Shown: one piece after another, positions 20,137 through 32,336 of the stretch
Layout: each line of letters opens with the position of its first letter
Position numbering within the stretch: the stretch's first letter is position 1
NCBI GenBank assembly: GCA_958510825.1
Contig: OY294052.1
Span: 1,633,816 to 1,697,815, forward strand
DNA length: 64,000 nucleotides
DNA from: Brachypterus glaber
Taxonomy: Eukaryota; Arthropoda; Insecta; Coleoptera; Kateretidae
Reading direction: 5' to 3'
Notes under the pieces: generated by a model
The model's input: the letters and a program-made list of their open reading frames with translations, nothing else
The model's database searches: none
Told to the model about the DNA's origin: nothing
Made by a program: the position numbers and the translations under genes

Positions 20137-20550
20137 AATGGACCTCTCTACAACTAGAATTATGAAACAAAAGACGTCTACCCTATCTCTGTCTCATTTG
20201 TGCTACACTTTCCAGCCAACCAAATAAATACTGTATTTGTTTTTCATACAACAAATACAGTATTTATTTGGTTGGCCGGAAAGTGTAGCAGTGAGCGGCA
20301 CGAACGAACATAGCTAATGTGAATCTGTAGAATAAGATAATTCTACTAAAATTTAGATGGCGCCAGTAATTTCTTTAATTAAAATAATATAGTTACACTT
20401 TTCGCCCGGCCAAGTAAATATTGTATTTGTTCAACAAAGAACAAATACAGAATTTGTTTGGTTGGGTGGAAGTGGGAGTGTATGTATGTCTTCTATCCTT
20501 TTTGGGTAGAACTTTTGTCCCTGTCTAATCTAACGGGAGAAATCTCCATT
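20137..20550 (+). mobile_element. Twin-hairpin MITE, copy 1 (414 bp)
   Basis: Two long hairpins lie side by side. The first arm, gctacactttcc then agccaaccaaataaatac, pairs with gtatttatttggttggc then cggaaagtgtagc around a short A/T loop. The second (cccggccaagtaaatattgt ... gaatttgtttggttgggtgg) is less perfect. The ends read aatgg...ccatt, a very short inverted repeat. Other copies are at 27154 (partial), 28478, 38727, 40906 and 54121. Confidence 0.75.
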
Positions 20551-21339
20551 AGAAAAAATCGCTCATGATTTTTAAAAAATTAGCCTTGAAATTATCCCAA
20601 CGCTTCGTAAAATAGAGTACGAAATACTATTTGGTTTGGTCGAAAGTCGAACTAAATCATCATTCCAAGAGACCGTGTCAAACAAAGCCTGTGTAAAGTG
20701 TGCGGACATTACGAAAAAAAGAATAATAATAATAGTGTATTATATTTTAAGTGGCACTTTTTCCTCTGTTGATGAGTTCAACGAACTGTATGTGTGTTAC
20801 TTCACTTGCAGTGTAGTTGCGTTAAAAAATTGCAACATGGAGGCGCAAAATTATAATTACAAAAGTGTGGGCGAATAGACACGTACAGGGTGATCCAAAA
20901 TTGACCGTCCAAGCTAATATTACAGTTGAACCAATTTTGTATCAACTGTATCTCATCTGATCCTTAAAAGTTTTCAATAATATGCACCGTATTTACCCAA
21001 AACGACATTTTTGACAACAACTGTGAGGTTAGAATTCAAATGTCATCAGTTTCAATATCAATTTACGTCAACTATTTAACTTTTCGCACTAGTGCGAAAT
21101 GACAGGTTTGCATTTAAAATGAAGCATTTTTAATATGGTCAGTACCTATTTTAAATGTGGCACGCTGTTAAAACAAATTTTACAAGGTTTTCATAAAAAA
21201 GCTATAAAAAGTATGGATTTTTTTGAAATAATACTGGAGCCTATCTTAACTGACCCCATGGTGGTTATTGAGAAACAGGCAGCAGGGTCTATTTTAAATT
21301 TATTGACATTCAAATCCAGAAAAAGTGTACAGCTATCGT
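20551..21339. other. Non-coding DNA with a cagggtgatcc end
   Basis: A transposon-like terminus, acagggtgatccaaaattga, starts near 20886. ORFs at 20636-20878 and 21135-21341 show no domain I recognise, and an antisense ORF overlaps the second. Confidence 0.4.
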
Positions 21340-21935
21340 AGATAACAAGATATAGATGCGGGAGTAAAACAGTAGGTTTGGTCCCGCAAAAGAGAGAGTA
21401 AAATAACGTTTTAGTCCCGGTCGTGCACAATAGTTATTTATAAAAAGCCAAGTTTAGTCCTGAGGTATATACACTATTTTTTGCAGGACCAAACATAATT
21501 TAGGTAGGTAGATAAAATTAAAATTAAAAACCACGCGTCTAAATTCTGTTGTTTTATTTTCGTAATTTAATCAAGATGCCTGTAAATTGCGAAAAGTCAG
21601 TTTCATGGCTATCGCGATTTCAATTGTTTTTAATATGGTTGACACAAACGTCAAAAAAATGGACGAAGATGATAAATTTTAAGTTATTTATAAATTGTTA
21701 TTTTTAAAGGTTTTCTTTGTTAAAATCAAAAAAATTAGTTTGAATCGCTAATTTATTACAAAACACCACCAAACCTAATTTTTGAACCAGCAAAGCACAT
21801 AGTAAGTATAATATTTTAATATTATCAAGGTTGCCGTGATTTTTATTCCCTAGGGAGAAAAACGGCAAGTTTAGTCCCGAAAATGAAAGCGTAAAATTAG
21901 GTTTTAGTCTTGGTCGTGCAAAAAGGTTTTATACG
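21340..21935. repeat. Repeated tttagtcccggtcgtgc segment
   Basis: The phrases gtaaaataacgttttagtcc and cggtcgtgcacaa near 21400 recur near 21890-21925 as gtaaaattaggttttagtct and tggtcgtgcaaaa. The two half-copies are in direct orientation about 490 bp apart. Unclassified repeat. Confidence 0.45.
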
Positions 21936-22582
21936 TTTATATTTCGGCTATTTTAGACACACATTAAACAAATCCTACTGCTCATGTGAATTATCTCGTA
22001 CGTGAGGTAGCATTAACCTATGTTAATGTTAATAACATGCCTAGGAACATACAAATGTTTATGAAATAATAAGTGTGACATCAAACAAAATAATAATCAA
22101 TAATATTCAATGAACTGCTACTTTATAAATATAAATATAAAACCTCTGCTTTGTATGTACCTGACCATCTTTAAAAATAAATTTTGCATAAAAAAAAGAT
22201 TAAAAAAAACACCAGAATTTGAAAAGTACAATAAAGTACCTCATGACACAATGTTAATGACTTTATTCACGTGTGACATACAACATTTTTCCAGTCAACC
22301 ATAAAAATAATAATTTTGCTCACCTTAATATTAAGAATGGATAAAATTGTTAAAATCTTTCTAGATTTTAGTTGCTAAACTAAACTTTAATGTTGTCAAC
22401 TAATTTTAATTTAAAATGTGATTTAAATAAATAAGATAAAATAAATAAACTTGAAAAAGGCTTTTAGGTAGGTAACTTAATAATTACTTAAAACTTTTAA
22501 TGACTTTTCCCGTAAGCATTAAACTAATATTTGGTACACAAGAATTAAATTTGGATAATTTAAAACACAATGTAAAAAAATT
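21936..22582. other. AT-rich spacer
   Basis: The 64-codon ORF at 22110-22304 is K/F/I-rich and unsupported. Nothing else seen. Confidence 0.4.
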
Positions 22583-22903
22583 GTTATTTATGGTACTAGT
22601 GGGTAAAGTAAGATATTGCCCATGAGAAAATTAACCTGCCAAGCAGGTTAATTTTCGAGAGGGCAATATCGGTTTACCCATGAGTGCCATACAAGGTTTT
22701 ATCCAATAAATAGCTTAGGAATTAATATTTTTATTAAAAATTATAATGACATTTACAAGAAAATAATTTGACAAGTGACAGTTGAGTGGGTAAAATAAAT
22801 AATTATCCACTCGATAAAGTAAAAGCCACGCGGGGTTTATTATTGAGTTTATCTATTTAAAATAAAGCTGGTAATTGTCTCATTATCTGTTAGTATTGGA
22901 TAA
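22583..22903 (+). repeat. Hairpin-family element, copy e
   Basis: A full-length copy with a short tight hairpin (ttaacctgc-caa-gcaggttaa), then the standard body and the tattggataaa end. Confidence 0.75.
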
Positions 22904-22949
22904 AGTAAATTTGTTGCCATAGACCGATTAAGTATTATTTAAGTATTTA

Positions 22950-22974
22950 ACGTTTTTTTTTTGTGGGCCTGTGT
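22950..22974 (-). repeat. Solo end of the cacaggcccac family
   Basis: tttttttttgtgggcctgtg followed by TTA is an isolated right terminus; no partner end is visible nearby. Confidence 0.55.
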
Positions 22975-25900
22975 TATCTAAACCAGAGAATATCATTCTA
23001 GGTGGGTACCAATTATTAAAATTACTACATACCTAAACAAATCTTTTTATTCTTTATAATTTAAATAATTTAAAAATTTACATATTTTATTACAGTGCTT
23101 ACTTTGTCTTGAAAAAAGTTAAGTTTATTGAGATGACCTTATAAAGCAGTTTAAATTGAGAACAATTTATGTTTTAAACGTCAATTATGCAATGTATTGT
23201 TTAAATGTTTAAATTTTACAACTCATTATTATTAATAAAATTATAGTTTTATTTTCTAAATATTTCCACATAAAAATTAAAATTTTAACAGCCATATCTT
23301 TGGAGATACTACTACCTATGTAAGTTTAGTGAACCAACGATAATGTCTTACAGATACTGGAGTTACTCAATTTGACTTACTTTTTACCAAGCGCCTAATT
23401 GCAGCTCTCTATGCAGGGGTTTGTTTTGGATTGGTCTTTTTTTTAAATGAGGGAGCCTTGGTTTACGTTAACGTTGGTTTGGCGTCTGTTTGGTGTTTTT
23501 TTTATTGTAAAAAAATGTTTTTTATTTAAAATAACATTTTGAAAAACGGTCAGCGCATGCGCAGTTTATCAAAACGCGGCATAAAGAGCTGCACATTTTT
23601 AAAAGTACTCATGCGCTGCAGAAATGTCAATGAATACTTTTGGGGTCATACTTTACCTTACGGTATGTGTCATATACCGTCATCCGCTTACGGAATGTGC
23701 TATATACCGTAAGAGTTTTTTTTTACTAACATTTTAAGACAGTCGTAGAAAAAATTATTTCTTTGAGTGCTCTGTAGTAAAGGCTATGCGTAATCTTAAT
23801 CAAAGTATATTTTCACAGGAAATATTATTAATATAATAACTTTTATTAGCTACCGCCTCGGGTTAATGTATGCAAAATGCCTTAAAATAAATAAACTCGA
23901 TCCAATTATAAATCAGGAGATATAAGATTATGTTCAGAATTATTCTTAATAATAACACTGTACGACAAAAAAAATGTCATCAGCTCTGTTAACCTCAGTA
24001 GTTAATTTAGGACGAATTTAGTCGAGCCCCCAAGGGGTTTCCTATATTTAGGCGATTTTTGTCCCCTGACTTCATTTTGACCCCTAAACATATAAAAATA
24101 TACCAAAAAATGATTTTGGTTGTGTTATTTACGTATTCTAAGGTTATATCTTAAGCTGTTCAAAAGCTAAGGGTGGGGGGAATTTTTACACGCACGATAT
24201 ACTAGACAGTCTGAAATAAGAAAGGCACGTATCTCACGAACTTATCTAGCGTGTAGAATTTTCTGTAGTTTAAAATTTCAAAATATAAATAAAAACAATT
24301 GAAAACAATAAATCATGTTAATGATTTTTGCGAAAATACCAATTATAACAGGATAGTTTTGAGAAGTAACACTGTTCGACATATTTTAAATCTAAATGAC
24401 ATACAGAGATGTTTACTTTTTGCAGGGTAAGTCTTGTGTTAGTAAAAATTTTGTATTGATTTCTTTTACGTTTTGTGTAAAAAGAAGATGATTTCCGAGA
24501 AAAAAAGTCTACTGGGAAAATTTGCGATAACGGTAGCTTGAGAACGTTTTGAGATAAAGACTTCAAATAATGATAAATAGACCACCCTGTATATTGGCAC
24601 AATGAAAGTTGCTAAAAACGTCACAACGTGCACAACTTGTGGAATTGAAACCCACAACCTATGAACAACTTTGTTATTGAGGGTTTTGCGAAGAAGTGTC
24701 CGAAGTCACCCACACCGTCTGAAGTCAACCCACCTGACGGTACTTATTGTACGTTTTATAACAATCTTTTAAATGAATAAACAGAAACAGAAAAATAATA
24801 TAAAAGCGAGGAATAATGTTTTTATTTCTCCATAAGGCTAAAATTTAATTTAAACCTAGATTTAAACAAAATATTGCAAGGCAGTCGAACCAACTTTGCG
24901 CAAACAATCTAAGCTAACATTTAGATTGCAATTCTTTATTTTTCTAATTCCATTTTCACAGAGCATTCTAGGAAAATGTAAAATTTAAATTCTGAACTTT
25001 GTTTAAATATTACTGAGCAGAATTGTTACCTTTAAATTATAGTTTATAGTTATAGTTTATTTCTGCAATGTAATACATAAGCATGGAGAGCCCCAAATAA
25101 GCTTTTGGCTTGTGTTAGGGGCTCTCCATTAATTTTGAAAAAAAAATATTATTCAAATGACATTTTTGCCATAAATTTTCAAATTTCTTCTTCTGCGATC
25201 CACCTTCATGTCTACAGCTTCTTCTTTTCTTATCTATGCGCAACCATCATTCCAAAAATAAATTTGCTTCTTACAGTAAATTTTTCATCAAAATAAAATA
25301 CTTAGAAAATTGACATTAAATGTCAATGTTGACAGAACTTATATAACTTGTATACATATTATTACACAGTGAAAAAAACAAATGTGGTCGCTGAAACTGA
25401 TTCTGGTAATAAAAGAAACTAACTCCACCCCGGAGGAGGGGAATATGGAAAAATGGGAAAGCCTTTTTATCTGCTTTTTTTATAATTTTTTTTATTGCTA
25501 TAATACGATTTTTTTTAAGTTTAAAACCCAAAAACTGTTTGGGGGATTATTTTTAAATACAATAGTATCTGCCTGTCATAGAACTTCTTCCTGAAAAATC
25601 GAATAATTCTTCGTTGAGTTATTGTTTACACAAAAACGTGACATCAGACAGACATACGGAAATTTTCAAAGTTTCTTATTTTTTCATGAAACACGTTTAT
25701 ATCCAGGATTTTTTTGTCTAGGACTTTGCATAATTGTAGACTTATTTAGACTAACGTATTTTTATCCAGTCCACGTGGACTGATCTAGCCAGTTAACGTT
25801 CGACCCTATCCAATCATATTTCACCAAAGATTTAGTAACACCCAAAAGGCATTTGTAGCAATAAATATTTACTGGACCGGCTTTAATTTATTTTATTTGT

Positions 25901-26600
25901 GTTCTGTGCATCGAGCTATATCAGATAAATATGTATTTAATATAATAAAATTTTATTACGTCCCTGTCCCACATTAATCTGATTTAAATGTAAACATTCT
26001 ACTATAAATGTGACACCGACTATACCGAATAGTACTTTTTTAGCGCTTACGCGCTGTGAATAGTATAGTAATTATAATAATGCGAAGCACGTATGTTTCC
26101 GCCTTTGATCTACGTAACAATTATTATCAATTATTTAATTTAATTAAACCAAACTATTTAAATTATTATCAATAATTATCATAATTAATAAAAGATTGCA
26201 TTATTAATAATTCAGAATTATAGTCTAATATAATTTTATCTATATTTGGCTCCCATAGCAACCAAGCACATTAGGCTGGGAAAAAAAACATTTTTTTATA
26301 TTTTGCCAATGGCGATACCCGCAAGAGTTTTTACCACATAGGTAAAGAATATATAGAGGAAATAAACGTTTTTGCAGGTTTCTGCGCTGCGTAATAACAA
26401 TAGATAGAACATTGACATCTAAAAGGTAAAATTGGCGGTTCTACGTTGCCAACAATATTTCAACCGTATAATTTTTAATTATAAAAACCAATAAATTTTC
26501 AATATTTTGCTACAAATTTTAATAAGAACACTCAAAGACAGCATAAATTTACATTCAAACCGTTTAAATGCAAGCAAACGTAAATTTGCATGGGTAGGAG
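22975..26600. other. Long AT-rich intron-like region with minor structures
   Basis: Noted inside: a paired cggtatgtg/tatataccgt motif at 23655-23720; a transposon-like accaccctgtatat end near 24580; ORFs at 24318-24657, 25105-25296 and 25316-25594 on both strands, overlapping antisense and without recognisable domains. No supported exon or RNA gene. Confidence 0.4.
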
Positions 26601-26816
26601 GTCCGACAACGCTGCACTCTGTCATTTTGTTGTGAAATCGAATAATTGGTGATATTTTGTTTGTGGCGTTTTTTGTAGTATTTGCGTGTCTTTATAGTTT
26701 TATTTTGTTTATAGTGTTAAAATTTTTAACTTAAAAATTATTCGTTTTGTAAAAATTTGAAAAACCTTTTCGAGGTTTTGTTTTTGTTTACAAATTTTGA
26801 CGTTCAAAAGGTAAAA

Positions 26817-26942
26817 ATGGCGAACAAAAATTTTACACACTTAATGTGTTTTTGTCTTTGTCTAATACCCACTATAGCTTCTCTACCTATGTGGTTTTTA
26901 CTTGCTATTTACGTTTTTTTTTATCGTTTAATAAATAAATAG
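26817..26942 (+). CDS. Possible small ORF encoding a 41-residue hydrophobic peptide
   Basis: The frame starts at ATG 26817 in a favourable insect context (gtaaaaATGGCG) and ends at TAG 26940-26942. The peptide has a polar start (MANKNF), a hydrophobic stretch (about residues 9-23, ending SLP), a second hydrophobic stretch (24-36) and a basic end (YRLINK), so one or two membrane segments are possible. Upstream at 26600-26690 is a less AT-rich tract that could be a 5' leader. The same frame is open further upstream, to 26757. No homologue is recognised, and the alternative, a chance open frame, is quite likely. A competing reading uses aaag|gtaaaa just before the ATG as a splice donor. Confidence 0.25.
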   Translation: MANKNFTHLMCFCLCLIPTIASLPMWFLLAIYVFFYRLINK

Positions 26943-27153
26943 ATATGACATGAACTTTTTCGCAACCAATTCATGCGCTCAGGTTTCAGAAAACACGTAA
27001 ATGTAATTTGTTTAAAAATTGATCAATATTTCGGACATCACTGGGCAACATATTGTGCGAATTCGATATTTTCTTAATTTTTGCTTATTCTTGCTTATTT
27101 TTGCCTGCTGCTGTCCGAAATATTTACCGATTAAAAAAAATACATTTACTTAC

Positions 27154-27298
27154 AATGGCGATTTCCCCCGTTAGATTAGACAGGGACAAAAGTTCTACCC
27201 AAAAAGTATAGAAGACATACATACACTCCCACTTCCACCCAATCAAACAAATTCTGTATTTTTTCTTTGTTGAACAAATACAATATTTACTTGGCCTA
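27154..27298 (-). mobile_element. Twin-hairpin MITE, partial copy (minus)
   Basis: It has the right end (aatggcgatttcccccgtt), the gggacaaaagttctaccc phrase and the second hairpin, then stops at acttggcc; the first hairpin is gone. Confidence 0.75.
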
Positions 27299-27389
27299 GG
27301 ATATTTAGTGACCACTTTTGCAATTATCGCCATTAACAAAATCGATAAAATCGTTGTTTTGGCCCAGCCTAATAATGCACATACAAGTA

Positions 27390-28010
27390 CAGGGTGATTC
27401 ATATTTAAAAATACAAGTTTCTAGAATGTTATTTATAGATTGCATTAATAAATTTTATTACCAAATTTATGGTTTTAAATATGTGAGTGGTCACGCGAAA
27501 AGGGACCTGAAAGGTGTATTTGAAATAGTGTCAATAGTTTTAAGGGGTGATTCTACATCGGAAAATGCAAAAAAAAGTTCCTATAAACATATGTCTAAAA
27601 ATGCGTCGTAAAGAAGCTACGCCCCTTTGAAAGGGATTAAAAAATAAGGTTATTTAATAACTCAGGAACCCTTTAGGCTAAATAAGGCCTATTATCATGT
27701 TATTTTCATGTAGTTATTAAAGGTTCTCCTGTTATAATACCTTAAGAATAACCGTTTTAGAGAAAAATGCATTTAAAGTTAAAATTTCACGTTTCGAGGA
27801 CAAAAAACTAAACAATAAAACGTTTAAACCCAAAATTTAATGATGCAGAGTTATTCTATATCAAAAACTAAGAAAAAAAGTTTTTATGTAGATCCAAAAA
27901 TCGCTTTTAAAGCTACTATGGACCTTTAAAGTTGGTGTATTTTTAGGAGACCGTAGCTCCTTTGGGTTTTTTTCCTTAGTTTTTGATGTATTTTAGTGTT
28001 TAATTTTTGC
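27390..28010 (+). repeat. cagggtgattc-family foldback, partial
   Basis: acagggtgattcat at 27390, then aggtgtatttgaaatagtgt at 27510, gggtgattctacatcgg and aagctacgcccctttgaa correspond to the left arm of 52402-53507. From about 27780 to 28000 the central part (aaaactaagaaaaaaag ... ggagaccgtagctcc) follows. The far arm is missing. The 97-codon ORF at 27318-27611 crosses the junction and is not credible. Confidence 0.55.
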
Positions 28011-28477
28011 AACATGCAACAAAAAATTATTTGCGTATTTAATTACATGGCTAAAAAAATTATTTCATTTTAAAATTAGCACATTTTTTATTGGGTGAAT
28101 CATTTATTTGAATTAAACAAATATATTTACTTAAACTTTTAGGTAGTATCACTGTGTAAATATAATTTTCAATTATTTTATGCAGGTTTATATTTAAAAC
28201 AATTATTGATAAAAATTTAAAAAATTCCCAACACTAATATAAGTCCAGTCAAATAATAAATGTAAAATGCAACAAATGTACACAGGCTGATATTTTAAAG
28301 GGTAGTAGTGGATGGTAACAGAACACTCCTGTTAGTTTTTCACCGAATGATTTGCGTAAGGGGTGTCCGCTATCTTGAATTTTAGGGGTGAGTTGCTTAA
28401 TATTTGCAAAAATATTGATTCCTTGAGTAAAAATATATAAAAAATGTCATATAGTTTGACACTGTGGGAGCAAATGC
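28011..28477. other. AT-rich spacer
   Basis: No feature recognised. Confidence 0.4.
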
Positions 28478-28889
28478 AATGGAGCTCTCTACAACTAGAA
28501 TTATGAAATAAAAGACGTCTACCCTATCTCTATCTCATTTGTGCTACACTTTCCAGTCAACCAAATAAATACTGTATTTGTTTTTCATACAACAAATACA
28601 GTATTTATTTGGTTGGCCGGAAAGTGTAGCACTGGGCGGCACGAACGAACATAGCTAATGTGAATCTGTAGAATAAGATAATTCTACTAAAATTTAGATG
28701 GCGCCAGTAATTTCTTTAATAAAAATAATATTTACACTTTTCGCCCGGCCAAGTAAATATTGTATTTGTTCAACAAAGAACAAATACAGAATTTGTTTGG
28801 TTGCGTGGACGTGCGAGTGTATGTATGTCTTCTATCCTTTTTGGGTAGAACTTTTGTCCCTGTCTAATCTAACGGGAGAAATCGCCATT
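28478..28889 (+). mobile_element. Twin-hairpin MITE, copy 3 (412 bp)
   Basis: Full length, aatggagctctctaca to gggagaaatcgccatt. The first hairpin is preserved apart from a single a gcc/gtc difference. The 67-codon frame here (28698-28901) recurs in other copies only because the DNA is repeated. Confidence 0.8.
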
Positions 28890-29091
28890 AAATGGAAGTA
28901 ACATTTAGAAGGCTATAACACCTTTAATATTAAATTTAAGTGTTTCGGTAAAGAATACTTTTTTGCTTAGTTTTAAATGAAGAATCGCCCTACAATATTA
29001 AAATTTTATTGGTACTTTTTTTGTCCTCCATACCAATTTAAAAAAAAAAACTCTCGCGTAGAATTTCAAGAAATAAATTTTAAATAGTATT

Positions 29092-29092
29092 T

Positions 29093-29141
<49 letters not shown>
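29092..29141 (+). repeat. (taa)n microsatellite
   Basis: About sixteen aat/taa units without interruption. Confidence 0.95.
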
Positions 29142-29143
<2 letters not shown>

Positions 29144-29782
29144 TATTATGTTTATTATGTTTTTGTGTATAATAATATAAATAGTACGTTGGTCATGTCG
29201 ATAAAATATTAAAATAAAACGTATACGCATAGTTAAGGTTTATAATTTTCAAATTTTAATACGTTGGGCCCCGGTATGTTAAAACCTTTTCGCGACCCTT
29301 GGGCTCGCAATTTTTTTATTGAATTAATCTTTGAATCTATTTCTAAAAAGCACACTGCTATAAATATATTTATTTTTTTTATTTTTTTCATATTTTTTTC
29401 TTATTTTTTTTTATTTTGAGGAAAACTCGCCCACCTTGCGGGTCAGACGGGCGGAATATTGCTATTCACCCGTTAATTACAATATAATTTCTCTAACTAA
29501 GGTTGATTATGACAAAATTTTTTTTAGAACCCCCCCCCAGAATCTCCAGTTTACAAAAAAATATGTTTGAACTCAAAACAAAACAAATTTGAAAAAATCA
29601 GTGTTGGCGCATTCGCCATAATTGTAAATTTCAGATAAGAATAGCACTTTTATTACTAAAATGCCACTTCGCGGTTCCTAGCGTTAATTACCTCTGTACG
29701 AACATGATGAATGATAATATACCGGGTGTCCCAACTCTATTTACCCAGCCATTTTCTCGTAAACTAAAAGAGATAATCAAGT
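29142..29782. other. Non-coding DNA, long T runs
   Basis: T-rich with ttattttttttatttt near 29380. A gggtgtcccaactctattta phrase near 29725, similar to other element ends in the window, precedes the next repeat. Confidence 0.4.
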
Positions 29783-30350
29783 TCTGAGAAAACCATCTTA
29801 AATAAGACAACTTAAACTATCTTTTAGCATATATTTGATACTTTCAGCTCTTGAAATGTTGGCAGGGGAGCTTAGAGGGACATTTTTTAAATGGAAAGGG
29901 GTTGTGTGATACATCATTTTAAAGCTTATAAAATTCTCCATTTAACTATATATTTTTTTATTTTTTTAAACATTTGTTTTTGGGTTTAAAATAGGGTTGA
30001 AAATGGGTATTTTTGTTATAATTTCTCTAAAAAATCAGACAATTATATAAAAATTACTAATTTAATCATGAAAAAACGTAAATTATACTTTTAAACTAAT
30101 TTTAATTGAGATAAATAAAAATTTACAAAAAAAAAACTTAAAAAATCGCATTTTTTAGCACCAAAAATTAAAAAATCAAAACCTTAAAAAATATACAGTC
30201 CAATAGAGAATTTTATTTGTTTTAAAATGATGTATCACACGACCCCCCTTTTCATTTAAAAAACTCCCCCCCCCCATACCCCCCCCCCCTGGCCACATTT
30301 AAAGAGCTGAAAGTATCAAATATATGCTAAAAGAAAGTTGTCTTATTGAA
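29783..30350. repeat. cagtgcggtcc-family foldback lacking its ends
   Basis: The two arms mirror each other: taaataagacaacttaaact, tatatttgatactttcagct, then gtgtgatacatcattttaaa on the left; their complements from 30225 to 30345 on the right. It matches the interior of 41432-42146, but both terminal gcggtccaaaagtcac segments are replaced by other sequence. Confidence 0.65.
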
Positions 30351-31078
30351 GACGGTTCGCAGTCATCAAAATTAGTTTTGCTAGCAAACTGCTGAACGGC
30401 TAATATCTGTCACTTGTCACTACCACCATTTGAGGTTAGAAATACCCACAAAAAGTACATTCCCGCGCTTTTATAAAATCAATCAAAAGTAATCATCTCA
30501 AAATGTTGATGAGGAATGATTCAGCCATATCTGTCAATCGAAACTGATCATGATTTGACAGCTTTCGGTGAGTTTTGCTGTTTCCATTGAACGCAGCCAA
30601 TGTCACGCATTTTTTTACATTATTATCAATATTTTTATTAATGAGGCCTCGAAGCCACAAAATCCAAACACTATTAAAATTAACATTAGGTCAATATTTC
30701 TAGAATTTTTTTTCAAATATTTATTAAACAATTAGTTTTAATTTGACTACCTCAAGCAAAAATATATTGTGTCAGTAAACAAATAATATTATAAATAGAA
30801 ATACATAAATTATTTTTTAGACATTTACAATACAATTATTTTAACCTTCGTATGTATTTATAAATTTATATGGATATTTTTCCTGTACATAAAATACACT
30901 AAACTCCAAGATATATTTCCAGTAAACAATATTTTAAATGAATTAGACACAATACGTATTATTTTATACTTTGTATTTATTTATAATTTTATTGGTATTT
31001 TCTCTGGGCACAAAATTGAAAATTTCAAGACGCAGTTTCTGGAAAATGGTACACTGTAACAAGAATTGATGTAATTTT
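30351..31078. other. Non-coding spacer
   Basis: A slightly less AT-rich tract at 30350-30600 has no open frame of note; the remainder is AT-rich. Nothing recognised. Confidence 0.4.
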
Positions 31079-31733
31079 ACATCGGCACTTAGTACTACTA
31101 AGAGTGCCGATGTATTCAAATCTTCGCCGAAAAGTCAAAATCTTTGATCAGGTTTTTTTCACATTTCTCGACGTTTTAGACCATTCTGAGTCGAAATCAG
31201 TAAAAAAAATTTTGAAACCGTCTGTCTGTCTGAGTGTAGACTCCATTTCTACATGAAATATCGACTTGCGGTTTTTTGCATATTGTTTCTTATCGTATTC
31301 CGAAGAGCTGATTAGATTTTGGGGGTAAACGATTGGGGGTAAGGGGGTAAAAATTGGGTAAAACTCCTATTTTTAGCGTTTTTTGTTTATAATTAAGGCA
31401 ATTATTATTGTATTTGGTTAATTTAGCACTTATATAAAAGATAATTTTAAATTGGTCAAAAAATGTTATAAACAACGTTTTCCTAAAACGCACTGTTTTC
31501 GAGATATTGGTGTTTAAAGCAGTAAAAGGTTTTTTAGCATATCTCATATTTATAACCCGATTTCAAAAAATTATATTTTAAATAAAAGCTTTTTTTTTAA
31601 GCCTTATTAAAAATGTTATATACAGTTTTTTGCTAGAATATAATGATTTAAAGATACAGAATTTAAAATCAAACAAAACACCTAGTTTGAAATTTGCAAG
31701 CTAGATGGCTCTAGTGTACAATAGTGCCTATGT
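31079..31733. repeat. acatcggcact element, copy 1 (655 bp)
   Basis: It opens with a hairpin (acatcggcactta ... taagagtgccgatgt). The interior matches 36785-37450 closely, and it ends with agtgcctatgt, a near mirror of the start. Similarity to the second copy extends about 30 bp past the end (gacagggtgcttgcaacgtt). The 85-codon minus frame at 31290-31547 is shared with the second copy but decays with it. Confidence 0.6.
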
Positions 31734-31805
31734 TTTGACAGGGTGCTTGCAACGTTTCATCTAGTTCTATAAATTTCTAAATTGTATAAATTTTATACTT
31801 GGCAG
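31734..31805. other. Spacer before the tandem array
   Basis: Contains the shared tail tttgacagggtgcttgcaac of the preceding element; nothing more. Confidence 0.4.
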
Positions 31806-32157
31806 GCTTCAACGCCGAAATTTTCACAAAAAAATATCACAACATAGAAAAAAATTAAACAGTAATTTTTTTTATAGCACAAAAATGGCAATGTCTTTTG
31901 GCGAAACCATTTTTATCACAGATTACTGATTACGACATGAAATGATCAGTTGTATAAGATTACATCGATGTATGTCCGCTTGTTTTTTTACGTACGTTCT
32001 TTTATATTGAGAAAATATGAGTGGCTAGAGTTGGCTCAAATTAAATGTCAATCACGTTTCTGAATTCTTGAAAAATGACAGATAGGTATCTGAGCGAGAT
32101 TTCTCAAAATGATGTAAAAAAGAATATGCCTTTAGGGGTTTTAGATTTAACTGAGTA

Positions 32158-32336
32158 TTTTTTTTTTGTTCTTTAGGAAAATTCCTTTTTAACCAGATAC
32201 AGTTTATTTATTTTTCAATATACATTATAATACTCGATAAAGACAACACACAACAACCATGCCCTAAGCGGGATTCGAATCCACGATCCCTAGCACCGAA
32301 ACCAGATGTGCTATCCACTAGACTGCCGGGATCGGC
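32158..32336 (-). mobile_element. tRNA-derived SINE with 12-bp target duplication (family S4)
   Basis: The minus strand begins with cggcagtctagtggatagca (A box), then a B box ggattcgaatccc, a short body, and an A-rich tail ending at 32158. tttaactgagta flanks it exactly (32146-32157 and 32337-32348). The paralogous repeat unit at 32989 has the same site uninterrupted, which confirms insertion. The cloverleaf does not close (acceptor strands do not pair), so it is not a tRNA gene. Confidence 0.85.

Noticed and set aside
23975..24000. Second hammerhead locus from a ctgatga motif on the minus strand
   Set aside because: No helix II followed by GAAA; the other core parts are missing. Similar isolated motifs near 21035 and 38622 fail the same test.
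28698..28901. Conserved 67-92-codon ORF shared by 27124, 28698 and 54341
   Set aside because: The frames are similar only because the twin-hairpin element is repeated; they start outside it or at different places and carry no domain.
31290..31547. Conserved 80-codon minus ORF shared by 31290 and 37043
   Set aside because: Shared repeat sequence with low-complexity composition; starts and ends differ between copies.
32260..32336. A tRNA gene on the minus strand
   Set aside because: The acceptor strands do not pair, and it is the head of a SINE with target duplications and an A-rich tail.
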